DNA from: Musa acuminata AAA Group
Taxonomy: Eukaryota > Streptophyta > Magnoliopsida > Zingiberales > Musaceae
NCBI RefSeq assembly: GCF_036884655.1
Contig: NC_088347.1
Coordinates: 16,083,001 to 16,147,000 of the forward strand
Direction: 5' to 3'
DNA: 64,000 nucleotides
Below, piece after piece: positions 11,666 to 23,047 of this stretch. The notes below the pieces were generated by a model. That model did no database searches. It had not been told where the DNA came from and was given only the letters and a program-made list of their open reading frames with translations. Positions within the stretch are counted from its first letter, which is position 1, and every line of letters starts with the position of its first letter. The position numbers and the translations under genes were made by a program.

Positions 11666-12147
11666 GGCTCATCTCCGTTCTTAACGAAGTCATAAGATCT
11701 GATTGCCTCATCAAATCTTATGTTCCAACTTCGGGAAGCTTGCTTTCGTCCATAAATGGATCTAAGCAACATACACACCTTATCTGGGCAGTTCTTGGAC
11801 ACGAATCCCTCAGGTTGCATCATATACACCTCCTCCTCGAGGTTCCCGTTGAGGAATGCGGTTTTCACATCCATCTGCCAGATCTCATAATCATAGTGTG
11901 CTGCAATAGCCAATAGAATTCTGATGGATTTTAGCATTGCTACGGGTGAGAAAGTTTCGTCGTAGTCAACACCTTGCCTTTGACGATACCCCTTAGCCAC
12001 TAGCCTTGCTTTATAGGTCTCTACCTTTCCATCGACTCCGATCTTTTTCTTAAAGATCCACTTGCAACCGATGGGTACAATACTTTCGGGCGCATCAACT
12101 AGGTTCCAAACCTTATTGGAGTACATAGAATCCATCTCAGAATTCAT
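11578..12147 (-). pseudogene. pol (RT): A reverse transcriptase N-terminal part
   Basis: Residues include VPIGCKWIFKKKIGVDGK, YDETFSPVAMLKSIRILL, QMDVKTAFLNGNLEEEVYM and LLRSIYGRKQASRSW, the fingers and palm of copia RT. It is separated from the integrase frame by a TAG near 12159, where B has a TGG codon (a G-to-A change on the coding strand). The 3' part runs out of frame at the A-run at 11622-11629, so YVDD lies in the neighbouring frame. GLKQ of the family is GRKQ here. Confidence 0.87.
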
Positions 12148-12156
12148 GGCTTCTTT

Positions 12157-13263
12157 CTACTTCCCGGAGTCTATACTCATAATAGCCTCCTCGTAGGTTT
12201 GAGGATCAATATCCTCTACATCCTCTGCTCTAATATGTCCCACATATCTCTCAGGAGGATGGGATACTCTATCAGACCTGCGTAAAGTTGATACTTGTGT
12301 ATTAGGTACCTGAACAGACTCGGGCTGTAGAGTGGTGCTTGAGCTTGGTTCTCCAACCTCGCTCAATTCTATCATTCTCCCACTGTCTTCGTCAAGAATG
12401 TGTTCCTTCTCAAGGAACACTGCTCTCTTAGCTACAAAGACCTTTTGGTCCTCGAGATGATAGAAATAATACCCACAATTTTCCTTGGGGTATCCCACAA
12501 ATTTGCATCGCTCTGTCCTTGATTCTAACTTATCGGGGTTGTGTCTTCTAACATGGGCAGGGCAGCCCCAAATCTTAACAACCTTAAGATCAGGCTTCTT
12601 CCCTTTCCATATCTCATATGGTGTAGACACTACCGACTTAGTTGGAACTCTGTTCAGAAGGTAAGCTGCGGTTTCTAGGGCATATCCCCAGAATGAGATG
12701 GGTAGGTCAGCGAAACTCATCATGGACCGTACCATATCTAATAATGTACGATTTCTCCTTTCAGAGACACCATTGAGCTGAGGTGTATAAGGAGGTGTCC
12801 ATTGGGATAATATCCCATAGTCCTTGAGGAACTGAGTAAACTCTGTACTTAAGTATTCACCTCCTCGATCTGATCGAAGAGTTTTGATACTCTTTCCAGT
12901 CTGGTTCTCCACCTCATTCTTATACTCTCTGAATTTCTCAAAGGCCTCGGACTTGTACTTCATTAAGTACACATATCCATACCTTGAGAAATCATCAGTA
13001 AATGTAATGAAGTAGGAGTAACCTCCAATGGCATGAGTTGACATGGGTCCACATACATCACTATGTATGAGTTCCAACAACTCATTGGCTCTCTCTCCAG
13101 TTCTACTAAATGGAGATTTGGTCAGTTTTCCACGAATGCAAGGCTCACAAGTTGCATATGACACATAGTCGAATGGATCTAGATATCCATCATTTAGCAA
13201 CTTTTGAATCCTTCTTTCATGGATGTGACCTAGCCTACAATGCCACAGGTATGCACTGTTCAA
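12157..13263 (-). pseudogene. pol (INT): A integrase
   Basis: A 368-residue frame from the HHCC zinc finger ([21 protein letters not shown]) through the rve core: DVCGPM (Asp), LRSDRGGEY (Asp), NGVSERRN (Glu). It continues into the C-terminal region WGCPAHVRRHNPDKLESR, CKFVGYPKENCGYYFYH and the linker STLRRSDRVSHPPERYVG. The core looks intact. It is cut off upstream by a TGA at 13267-13269, where B has CGA, and downstream by the TAG near 12159. Both fit cytosine deamination. Confidence 0.9.
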
Positions 13264-13269
13264 CTCATC

Positions 13270-13986
13270 TCATTTCCTTTTGGACACATTTACATTCATG
13301 ATATGTGGAGTGGTGTCTAACATAAATAAACCATTATGCAATGTTCCTTTCGTGATGATCTTATCATCTAATAATATCGAACAACCATTGTTCTCAAAAA
13401 TAAATTTATATCCACTAACTGTTAAACATGAAATGGAGATAATGTTTTTGATAATAGAAGGAACAAAATAACATGCATCTAATGCAATAAAAGCTCCACT
13501 AGGCAGATGTAAGGCGACCTCGCCAACAGCTAAAACAGCAACTTTTGCTCCATTACCTATCTTGAGGTCCATCTCACCTCTCTCTAGTCTCCTAGGCCTT
13601 GCTAGAACCTGCAACGAATTGCATATATGATAAGCACTACCGGTATCCAATACCCATGTGTTATCATAAGAGTCTAACAAATGGAGACTGATCATGAATG
13701 TACCTGAAGCTTCATCAAGCTTTTGTTTCGCCCTTTCTGCAAGGTACTCTTTGCAGTTTCTCTTCCAATGCTCATCTTTACCATAGTGGAAGCATTGGCC
13801 TTTGTCCTTTGCTGGGTCTTTCTTAGCAACATTTGCTTTACCTTGTTTGCCCTTGCCCTTTCCCTTCTTAAGGGACCTTTCTGCTTTCCTTTTCTTTCTG
13901 GTCTCACCAGTGTAGAGAACTGGCTTCTTTTTCTTAATAGTACTCTCTACCTCCCTCAACATATTGAGGAGCTCTGGGAGAGTCAC
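13270..13986 (-). pseudogene. gag-pro: A gag C-terminus and protease
   Basis: It includes a Lys-rich stretch ([20 protein letters not shown]), a zinc knuckle reading [14 protein letters not shown] (second Cys replaced by Tyr) and the aspartic protease active site [10 protein letters not shown]. The knuckle substitution would impair RNA binding; B keeps CFHC. Upstream, a TAA at 13987-13989 (B: a Gln/Lys-coding CTCAAG context) and an extra A near 14010 separate it from the gag N-terminus. Confidence 0.85.
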
Positions 13987-14197
13987 CTAAAGCTTGTTCA
14001 TATTAAAAATTCATTATGAACTGTGAAAAGGAATCTGGTAGGGACTGAAGCACAATGTCCACACACAAGTTATCCTCTAGGACGATTCCTAGACCTGTGA
14101 GTTTCTCTTTCCACTCAATCATCTTTAGGACATGGTTCTAAACCGGTGTCCCCTTAGTCATCCTAGCGCGGAAAAGGCTCTTGGATATCTCATATCG

Positions 14198-14524
14198 TTA
14201 AGTCCTTCCCTGTTCCTCAAACAATTTACGGACATATAGGAGAATGGATCTGGCATCCATCTTTTCATGTTGTCTCTGTAACTCTGGAGTCATAGAGCCC
14301 AACATATAGCACTGAGCAAGAGTGGAGTCATCAATGTACTTCACGTAGCGAGCGATCTCATCCTCGCTTGCCCCTTCTTCGGGCATAGGCATCACTGTAT
14401 CAAGGATGTACACGATTTTCTCCGCTGTGAGAACAATTCTCAAGTTACGGAGCCAATCCGTATAATTTGGACCAGTGAGGCGGTTGACATCAAGTATGCC
14501 ACGTAAGGGATTTGAAAGCGACAT
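14198..14524 (-). pseudogene. gag: A gag N-terminus, downstream copy
   Basis: Starts MSLSNPLRGILDVNRLTG at 14524 and stops at LFEEQGRT after 108 codons (TAA, where B reads CAA/CAG-type QRYEIS). It contains the DUF4219/UBN2-like opening WLRNLRIVLTAEKIVYIL. It is the distal copy of the tandem duplication and would be translated only if ribosomes reinitiated after the proximal copy. Confidence 0.8.
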
Positions 14525-14702
14525 TTTCTGAAAAGGAATCTGGTAGGGACTGAAGCACAATGTCCACACACAAGTTATCCTCTAGGACGATTCCTAGACC
14601 TGTGAGTTTCTCTTTCCACTCAATCATCTTTAGGACATGGTTCTAAACCGGTGTCCCCTTAGTCATCCTAGCGCGGAAAAGGCTCTTGGATATCTCATAT
14701 CG

Positions 14703-15029
14703 TTAAGTCCTTCCCTGTTCCTCAAACAATTTACGGACATATAGGAGAATGGATCTGGCATCCATCTTTTCATGTTGTCTCTGTAACTCTGGAGTCATAG
14801 AGCCCAACATATAGCACTGAGCAAGAGTGGAGTCATCAATGTACTTCACGTAGCGAGCGATCTCATCCTCGCTTGCCCCTTCTTCGGGCATAGGCATCAC
14901 TGTATCAAGGATGTACACGATTTTCTCCGTTGTGAGAACAATTCTCAAGTTACGGAGCCAATCCGTATAATTTGGACCAGTGAGGCGGTTGACATCAAGT
15001 ATGCCACGTAAGGGATTTGAAAGCGACAT
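14703..15029 (-). pseudogene. gag: A gag N-terminus, proximal copy
   Basis: Starts MSLSNPLRGILDVNRLTG at 15029 and ends LFEEQGRT at 14703, 108 codons, identical to the downstream copy except Thr for Ala in VLTTEK. It is the copy nearest the promoter and PBS. Intact family gag is much longer (B reads 168 codons to its own stop and then continues in frame), so this is a truncated product. Confidence 0.82.
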
Positions 15030-15224
15030 TTTCTGAAAATAAAGATGTAGCAGAAATGAATAACATGCAGATTTTGCAAGAAATAAACTATCAAGATATG
15101 GACTTCTATCTTAATATGTTCCCACTATTTTACTAACGAGTCACGCGACACCCTCAGCACGTGAAACGGAAGTCTCCGGCAGACTTCTAGTGGGGATCAG
15201 GATCCAATCACCGTCTTAGTGTAA

Positions 15225-15518
15225 CCTCGAGGGACTCGACCAATCACACTAAGCCTAAAAGGTAGGCAACTCTTGCCGATCACAACTCCTTGTGATTCCC
15301 GTCCTGTTCGGCCTCCGAATCACCATGGCCTCGAGGGACTCGACCAACCATGATGCTCGGTTAAGTCAACACCTTCGTTATAAGATGAGTCTGATTTGAT
15401 GATATACCCTCGAGGGACTCGACCAAGCATACCATGCCCTCAGGTCACCGGTGACATCTCTATGTCGTAAGCAAGATAGCGAATCGCGATATAGGTGAGT
15501 CTCGAGAGACTCGACCAA
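15225..15518 (-). repeat. Four spaced hairpin motifs in A leader
   Basis: CCTCGAGGGACTCGACCAA occurs at 15225-15243, 15329-15347 and 15408-15426, and a variant TCTCGAGAGACTCGACCAA at 15500-15518, spaced 104, 79 and 92 bp. TCGAG and CTCGA flank GGA, so each can form a small stem-loop on either strand. B has the same series, doubled. Confidence 0.8.
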
Positions 15519-16289
15519 CTCAGCCTACACCGGGAATCGGTTCCTACTCATAACGATGGAAGGCCACGTGGGTCAATCTAATTGCCTCACGTTTACCGAC
15601 TTAATATTATCGAGAGATGTTTCTATAATTTGGTCTCCTAATATGACATGTCACACATATACATATTTAATATATATCTACATCGCATGCAAATATATAT
15701 ACATATCTAGTATGTGTATAAGCAATCACACCAGATGATCATGGACCACAACCTAATATGATTAGGCCCGAGCCAGTAGGCCTAATCACTCACATCAAGA
15801 TCTATGTGTGCAACGGTGCATCTCCATGCCCTATGATCGTCCATCTCGTCCTCGTCGGTTCCGTCGACATCTTGATGCATCTCCATGCATCACGATCGTC
15901 CATCTCGTGGGTCCCGCTGCGCCTCCTCATGTGATTACAACTCAATCATAGGCACGCAGGCCCGACAATAAGCGAGAAATATAATGGAGGTTCGCAGACC
16001 TCAATAATAATAATCACAAGTACACACATCACACGGTCCATGATCATCCGTCCACACATCATACATCACATGTATAAATAATCATCATCATGTAGGACTA
16101 CTAGATAATAATAAAAATAATAATCAACTAAACCTTTTAATTAATTAATATTTTTCTGAAATCAGGGACATGTAGGGAATTTCTCAATTCCTGAGGGTAT
16201 TTTCGTAATTTGGACAAAAGAAAGAAACTGGAATTTCTCAAATTCATAGAGGTAAAACTGTCTTTTTTCCAGAAAACCCTAATGCCCTA

Positions 16290-16735
16290 CTATCCTTTGC
16301 TGCTGCCGCCGCCACCCTGCTGGCGGCGGGGCGAGGGCACTGCCCTCGCTTGTAGGCGGCACGCCCGCTGGCGGCGCTGCCGCTATAGGTGGGCTCCCCC
16401 ACGGGCGCCGCTGCCTCCGCAGGAGGTGCTGTCCCGCCGGGCGGCCGCCCCTGTGGGGGGGTGGGGTTTCGCCCGCGGGAGCAGCGGCGGCAGGCGTCGC
16501 TACCCTGCGGCGGCAGACGCCATTGCCCTGCGGCGGCAGGCGCCGCTTCCTTGCGGCAGCAGGTGCCTCTGCCCGTGGGCTGCCAGCCCCGCCGGCGGCA
16601 AGGTTGCTGCAAGCAGGCCGCCGGCCGGCTACTGCAGACGCAGCCCCTGTGCTGCCCGCCTTCGGCTACGCTTCACGCACGCAGATCGAGGGCAGCAACT
16701 GTTGCCGCCCTTTCTCGCTTTTGCGTCAACGATTT
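16290..16735 (-). other. GC-rich structured leader of A
   Basis: Very GC-rich, low-complexity block (GCCGCC, GGCGGC runs) between the PBS and gag, abruptly different from the AT-rich sequence on both sides. Overlapping open frames exist on both strands but give only Ala/Pro/Arg-rich low-complexity peptides. The block is conserved in place in B (26705-27120) with indels. It is probably structured RNA leader rather than coding. Confidence 0.6.
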
Positions 16736-16802
16736 TGACGTCAAAATTCTTCCTAAACACAACACACGCAGTTCGAAACCAATCATTCGCACGAACAACC
16801 TA

Positions 16803-16814
16803 GCTCTGATACCA
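16803..16814 (-). other. A primer-binding site
   Basis: On the minus strand this reads TGGTATCAGAGC, a perfect match to the initiator tRNA-Met PBS, one base from the end of the 5' LTR. Confidence 0.92.
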
Positions 16815-16815
16815 C

Positions 16816-18309
16816 TGTTGGGAAATCATGGGGGGCGACATCATATGCGCAGCGGAAGAACAAGAAAACAAAAATCCCCGATTCCCAAAAAGATGTTCGT
16901 TGTCGTGCGAAGATTGGTGCGCAAAAATCCGTAAAACACAAAACTGCGTATAGAGATTGTGTTACCTAGGGAGATCGTATATCCCAGTTTCCTTGCAGAG
17001 CCTTAGGAGAGGGTGAAGGAGGTCAAGTGTCCTCCTCTCTAGCGGTGATCCACACAGCAGAGTTGCGACGACGCTCCTCAAAACTCCAGGCCTACTCTGA
17101 GGTGGAGAGGGAGAGGAGAATAGGAAGGGCAAGCAAAGACTCTAGCCTATGAGGCTGTGAATCACTCCTATTTATAGAGATCCCATGTCAAACCCTAATT
17201 GGTCCTTCCCTAGTGGGTATTGGATCTGCATCCAATAAGACAAAGGCTCCGTCGGATATCTCATATCCGAACCTCTACTTATCGCAATGCCTACCATATG
17301 TGTGTGACCCTCTAGGCCCAATATCGAGCTGGCCGTGAGTCATACCTGTCAGAACTCCTTCTAACTCAGTGAATTATTATCTCTGTAATAATTCACTCGA
17401 CTCATCGACTACGGACGTACTAGGCCACTACGCCGTAGTCCCCAGACGATACAGGGGAATCCAATCCATTGGACCTATTTGTCCTCAGTTACCATGTACC
17501 TATAGTCCCTCATCCATCTAATATCCCAGAGACCGTATATCGAGCATGGTGCTGTCAGACCCATACGGTTTCTACTCGAGTCTTGCTCTAATCGGATTCT
17601 CCCGGAGAACTCTTTCTCTCTCAACTCGAATGACCCTGGCCAGGGATTTGTCTGAGTAAGAACACATGGGATATTCCTCTCATGACGCTGAGAGTGGATG
17701 ATCCTCTATCGACACTCAATAGCCCTCGTAAGGTCGACTACCACTCCCAATGACCAGTTGTACTAGATCTGGGACAGCCAAACCTATAAGTCTGGTATCA
17801 AAGAGTGGAGCACTTATACAGGACATCCTTGGTGTCTCAAGTCTAAGGACCAGATACACCACTAGGACTACGAAATCGCTATCTGACAATAAGGCTTCAT
17901 CAACCATCCAGCATTCCGTAAGCGGATCAATCAGTGAACTCATTCTCCAATGAGCACCTGTACTGTATCCCTAGTGTCCCTACACGAGCAGCTATGAGAC
18001 CAGCTGCATCCGTCATATGGACGGGTATACAGTACACCAGTCTATCCGGTTATCACGATATCCCTATCGAGTAACCTATGACCGGGATTATTTATGATAT
18101 GTGTTTAAAGGTGAATCGATCTCATTATCGTGATCTCATCACGATCCGATTCCCATTGCACAAATCCAAGGACATCACAATATATATATGCATTTATGCA
18201 ATAGTTATAAAGTGATATACGCCAAAATATAATAAGCAAGAAAGATTCTGTATCAAATCACACGTGCCATCACTCACGTGATTGGCTTGCTGGACACCTA
18301 TAACTAGCA
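16816..18309 (-). repeat. A 5' LTR
   Basis: 1494 bp, with TG/CA ends as in the 3' LTR. About 50 differences from 9128-10623 by eye, most of them transitions. Followed by TSD AAATT at 18310-18314. Confidence 0.93.
17169..17178 (-). promoter_or_regulatory. TATA box of A 5' LTR
   Basis: On the minus strand this reads TCTATAAATA, placed inside the LTR where the U3/R border is expected. The same site is at 9481-9490, 19861-19870 and 27565-27574 in the sister LTRs. Confidence 0.6.
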
Positions 18310-18810
18310 AAATTTTCGTCGCAAACCGCTGAAATTTTTCGACGAGAATTCTGCTATCGCAACTTGCACCAATTTCCTTGCTATTATAGTGCCGATATTT
18401 TCTTGATTAAATTGGACATCCTTGCTGTAATATAAACTAAGATTTTTCTATCAATTCCTTCCTCAAATCTCTTAAGTTTTTGGTGTAAATTTCATCGAGA
18501 AACCACTGTTTCTTCGATGATAATTCTGCTCTTACAAGATAACACATATTTGTAGCAACTTCCACTGATTTCTATCAAACCTTTGCTACCATCTACCATA
18601 GATCCAAAACATTCATCCATAGCTCTAAAACTATACTAAACCACACCCTCAAACTGCACTCAAAACAACCACAAAATAAGCCTAAATTGCAGCTTACATC
18701 CACCAATCCACCAACCCTTTCAACCATCACTTCTCTCAACCTATACATGCCTTTTACCTAACAATAAAAGAGAAATCTTAACATCACAGATTTTTTGGCA
18801 TATGCTATGG

Positions 18811-19505
18811 CATCTGAGGAGGTAATCAAAGCTAAATTCAAAGTCTTCGAGGCCCGAATGGAGGATAAAATTTGGACTCTCTTTACTGAACTCAGTTTGG
18901 GCTAACCACCAAGCCCGAAGAAATCACATCAAGGAGAGAGCTCTAACCAATCGCACCAAGCCCAAAGAGATGACTTCCAAGAGAGGGGAGGCTCTATGAC
19001 CAACCCCAACTATCCACGCATGAGAGTTGACTTCCCTAGATGGGAAGAAGGAGACCTGATTGGTTGGATCTCACGTGTGGAGTGATATTTTCGGTACCAC
19101 AAAACCGCGGATGCATCTATGGTGAAAATTATAGCTATACATCTTGAAGGGGATGTCATACAGTGGTTTGACTAGTTTAAACATACTCATAGAGTTATCT
19201 TATAGCAACAATTCAAAGAAGCACTGCTAATCCACTTCGGACAAATTGATTATGAGAACATTGACGGACAACTAGCAAAGATCTGACAAACCTCCACCAT
19301 TCAAGAGTACCAAAATAGGTTTGAAAGGTTATCTAATCAAACTTGTGATTGGTCTTAAAAACGGCTATTGGGGACCTTCATTGAGGGCTTGAAGCTGGAG
19401 ATCCGGGGAGAAGTTAAAGCGCGACAACCGTACACGCTTATGGTAGCCATCTCTTTCGCACGACATCAAGAGGAGCGATTGAACCATGAAGCTTAGAGGA
19501 CTAGG
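18811..19505 (+). pseudogene. gag: X1 gag, first part (split by element B)
   Basis: The reading begins ATG at about 18806 (MASEEVIKAKFKVFEARM) and follows the Retrotrans_gag pattern: FPRWEEGDLIGWI, a Trp/Phe-rich segment, FERLSNQT, GTFIEGLKLEIRGEVKARQP, ISFARHQEERLNHEA. At least six stops interrupt it, several where Trp or Gln is expected. Element B inserted at 19506 (TSD CTAGG), and the reading resumes at 28711 with VAPQPAILKPL and the zinc-knuckle segment. Confidence 0.8.
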
Positions 19506-21001
19506 TGTTGGGAAATCATAGGGGGGGCGACATCATATGCGCAGCGGAAGAACAAGAAAACAAAAATCCCCGATTCCCAAAAAGATGTTCATCGTCGTGC
19601 GAAGATTGGTGCGCAAAATCCGCAAAAACACAAAACTACGTATAGAGATTGTGTTACCTAGGGAGATCGTATATCCCTGTTTCCTTGCAGATCCTTAGGA
19701 GAGGGTGAAGGAGGTCAAGCGTCCTCCTCTCTAGCGGTGATCCACACAGCAGGGTTGCGACGACGCTCCTCAAAACTCCAGGCCTACTCTGAGGTGGAGA
19801 GGGAGAGGAGAATAGGAAGGGCAAGCAAAGACTCTAGCCTATGAGGCTGTGAATCCCTCCTATTTATAGAGATCCCGTGTCAAACCCTAATAGGTCCTTC
19901 CCTAGTGGGTATTGGATCTGCATCCAATAAGACAAGGGCTCCGTCGGATATCTCATATCCGAACCTCTACTCATCGCAATGCCTACCATATGTGTGTGAC
20001 CCTCTAGGCTCAATATCGAGCTGGCCGTGAGTCATACCTGTTAGAACTCCTTCTGACTGAGTGAATTATTATCTCTGTAATAATTCACTCGACTCATCGA
20101 CTACGGAAGTACTAGGCCACTACGCCGTAGTCCCCAGACAATACAGGGGAATCCAATCCATTGGACCTGTTTGTCCTCAGTTACCATGTACCTATAGTCC
20201 CTCATCCATCTAATATCCCAGAGACCGTATATCGAGCATGGTGCTGTCAGACCCATACGGTTTCTACTCGAGTCTCGCTCTAATCGGATTCTCCCGGAGA
20301 ACTCTTTCTCTCTCAACCCGAATGACCCTGGCCAGGGATTTGTCTGAGCAAGAACACATGGGATATTCCTCTCATGATACCGAGAGTGGATGATCCTCTA
20401 TCGACACTCAATAGCCCTCGTAAGGTCGACTACCACTCCCAATGACCAGCTGTACTAGATCTGGGAACAGCCAAACCTATAAGTCTGGTATCAAAGAGTG
20501 GAGCACTCATACAGGACATCCTTGGTGTCTCAAGTCTAAGAACCAGATACACCACTAGGACTACGGAATCGTTGTCTGACAATAAGGCATCATCAACCAT
20601 CCAGCATTCCGTAAGCGGATCAATCAGTGAACTCATTCTCCAATGAGCACCTGTACTGTATCCCTAGTGTCCCTACACGAGCAGCTATGAGATCAGCTGC
20701 ATCCATCATATGAACGGGTATACAGCACACCAGTCTATCCGGTTATCACGATGTCCCTCTCGAGTAACCTATGACCGGGATTATTTAGGATATGTGTTTA
20801 AAGGTGAATCGATCTCATTATCGTGATCTCATCACGATCCGATTCCCATTGCACAAATCCAAGGACATCACAATATATGTATGCATTTATGCAATAGTTA
20901 TAAAGTGATATATGCCAAAATATAATAAGCAAAAAGATTCTGTATCAAGTCACACGTGCCATCACTCACGTGATTGGCTTGCTGGGCACCTATGACTAGC
21001 A
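19506..21001 (-). repeat. B 3' LTR
   Basis: 1496 bp, TG/CA ends (minus: TGCTAGTCATAGG at 21001 to TTTCCCAACA at 19506). Nearly identical to 27210-28705. Confidence 0.94.
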
Positions 21002-21016
21002 ATCTCCCACTTGACC
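21002..21016 (-). other. B polypurine tract
   Basis: Minus strand AGGTCAAGTGGGAGA immediately upstream of the 3' LTR, same as in A. Confidence 0.75.
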
Positions 21017-21109
21017 TAAAGCCAATCACCTATGTGTCTGATCCCCATCAGACCCCTGTGACGCTCAAAGACAATCTGAGACAACGGCTTTGTCAGTGGA
21101 TCTACAATG

Positions 21110-21543
21110 TTATCGTCGGATGGAACTCTTTCCACTGCTACATCTCCTCGGGATACGATCTCTCTTATAAGCTGGAACCTCCTCAGAACACTTCTGATAA
21201 GACCCGGGTTCCCTTATTTGAGTAATCACCCCATAGTTGTCGCAATATAAGGAAGTCGACTTGTCGCTATCTGTATCGACTCCCAAATCTGTGATGAACT
21301 TCTTCACCCAAACTCCCTCCTTTGTTGCATCTAATGCAGCAATGTACTCCGCCTTTGTGGTCGAGTCAGCAGTGGTATCTTGCTGGAACTCTTCCAGCAC
21401 ACTGCTCCTCCATTCAAGGTGTACACATACCCTGAATTCGACTTGCTATCATCGACATCAGACTGAAAACATGAGTTAGTGAAGCCTTCAACCTTAAGGC
21501 TATTACCTCCATTTACTAGTAAAAGATCCTTAGTCCTTCTCAA
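21110..21543 (-). pseudogene. pol (RH): B RNase H (frameshifted, catalytic Asp lost)
   Basis: RNase H degrades the RNA strand of the hybrid. The frame 21331-21543 reads EGFTNSCFQSD, so the first catalytic Asp (TDS in A) is Asn. A single-base deletion near 21383 (TTGCTGG against TTGCTTGG in A) moves the reading to frame 21110-21400, which holds DSTTKAEYIAA (Glu kept, TTEAEY changed to TTKAEY) and LYCDNYGV. The tail departs from the usual ending in the same way as A, so that change is older than both insertions. Confidence 0.83.
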
Positions 21544-21689
21544 GTACTTAAGGATACAATTTACTGCTTTCTAGTGCTCCAAGCCTGGATCCGCCTGATA
21601 CCTGCTCGTGACACTCAGAGCATGCGCTATATCAGGCCTAGTACATAGCATGGCATACATGATAGACCCTATTGTTAAGGCATAAGGTA

Positions 21690-22940
21690 TCATATCCATG
21701 TTCGCCCTTTCTTGGAATTTTTCATGCCAAAACTTTTGACAATGGTTTCTATGTACCTGGACTGGGACAAGCCAAGCATCCTCTTAGATCTATCTCTATA
21801 GATTCTAATCCCCAAGATATAGGATGCTTCCCCTAAGTCCTTTATGGAGAAGTGTCTAGATAACCAAGTCTTTACTGTGGATAGCTTTCCTACGTCATTC
21901 CCAATGATGAGGATGTCATCCACATATAACACCAAAAAGGTGATAGCGCTCCCACTTACCTTTCTGTATACACAAGGCTCATCTTCGTTCTTAACGAAGT
22001 CATAAGATCTGATTGCCTCATCAAATCTTATGTTCCAACTTCGGGAAGCTTGCTTTAGTCCATAAATGGATCTAAGCAGCCTACACACCTTATCTGGGCA
22101 GTTCTTGGACACGAATCCCTCAGGTTGCATCATATACACCTCCTCCTCCAGGTTCCCGTTGAGGAATGCGGTTTTCACATCCATCTGCCAGATCTCATAA
22201 TCATAGTGTGCTGCAATAGCCAATAGAATTCTGATGGATTTTAGCATTGCTACGGGTGAGAAAGTTTCGTCGTAGTCAACACCTTGCCTTTGACGATACC
22301 CCTTAGCCACTAGCCTTGCTTTATAGGTCTCTACCTTTCCATCTACTCCGATCTTTTTCTTAAAGATCCACTTGCAACCGATGGGTACAATACCTTCGAG
22401 TGCATCAACTAGGTTCCAAACCTTATTGGAGTACATAGAATCCATCTCAGAATTCATGGCTTCTTTCCACTTCCCGGAGTCTATACTCATAATAGCCTCC
22501 TCGTAGGTCTGAGGATCAATATCCTCTACATCCTCTGCTCTAATATGTCCCACATATCTCTCAGGAGGATGGGATACTCTATCAGACCTGCGTAAAGTTG
22601 ATACTTGTGTATTAGGTACCTGAACAGACTCGAGCTGTAGAGTGGTGCTTGAGCTTGGTTCTCCAACCTCGCTCAATTCTATCATTCTCCCACTGTCTCC
22701 GTCAAGAATGTGTTCCTTCTCAAGGAACACTGCTCTCTTAGCTACAAAGACCTTTTGGTCCTCGAGATGATAGAAGTAATACCCACAAGTTTCCTTGGGG
22801 TATCCCACAAATTTACATCGCCCTGTCCTTGATTCTAACTTATCGGGGTTGTGTCTTTTAAAATGGGCAGAGCAGCCCCAAATCTTAACAACCTTAAGAT
22901 CATGCTTCTTCCCTTTCCATATCTCATATGGTGTAGACAC
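21690..22940 (-). pseudogene. pol (INT-RT): B integrase C-terminus and reverse transcriptase
   Basis: A 416-residue open frame. Residues 1-130 are the integrase C-terminal region (STPYEIWKGKK, WGCSAHFKRHNPDKL, VGYPKETCGYYFYHLEDQ) and linker (LRRSDRVSHPPERYVG). From about residue 160 comes RT: WKEAMNSEMDSM, VPIGCKWIFKKK, YDETFSPVAML, QMDVKTAFLNGNLEEEVY, LYVDDILIIGND (YVDD at residues 339-342) and LGEASYILGIRIYRD. It ends at a shift near 21700, where A continues. RT motifs are intact. Upstream, a TAA near 22970 (GTTAAG against GGTAAG in A) cuts it from integrase. Confidence 0.9.
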
Positions 22941-23047
22941 TACCGACTTAGTTGGAACTCTGTTCAGAAGTTAAGCTGCGGTCACTAGAGCATATGCCTA
23001 GAATAAGATGGGTAGGTCAGCGAAACTAATCATGGACCGTACCATAT

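Larger units (their letters stand above)
14024..15033 (-). repeat. 505-bp tandem duplication in A gag
   Basis: Units 14024-14528 and 14529-15033 differ at one base by eye (C/T near 14422 and 14927). The junction shows a short TGAAAA identity. The duplicated block covers the gag start and N-terminus; B has a single copy (24332-24838). Both units share the same premature stop, so the duplication came after that mutation. Confidence 0.92.
9128..18309 (-). mobile_element. A: complete Angela-type Ty1/copia element
   Basis: Two LTRs of about 1495 bp, PBS, gag, PR, INT, RT, RNase H and PPT are all present in copia order on the minus strand. The TSD is AAATT at 9123-9127 and 18310-18314. The gag start (MSLSNPLRGILDVNRLTGPNY) and [20 protein letters not shown] in integrase are typical of the Angela lineage. 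The LTRs differ at roughly 50 sites by eye. Several nonsense codons and frameshifts plus a 505-bp tandem duplication make it non-functional. Confidence 0.93.

Noticed and set aside
15225..15518. CRISPR-like array of spaced 19-bp repeats
   Set aside because: Only four copies, uneven spacing, spacer sequence conserved between A and B, inside a retrotransposon leader.
16803..16814. tRNA gene fragment
   Set aside because: The 12-base match to initiator tRNA-Met is the retrotransposon primer-binding site; no cloverleaf can be drawn around it. Other PBS sites are the same.
16210..16934. Long overlapping open frames on both strands near the A 5' LTR (and the same at 26603-27349 in B)
   Set aside because: GC-rich low-complexity DNA lacks stops by chance; peptides are Ala/Arg/Pro-rich, not conserved in frame between A and B, and run into the LTR.
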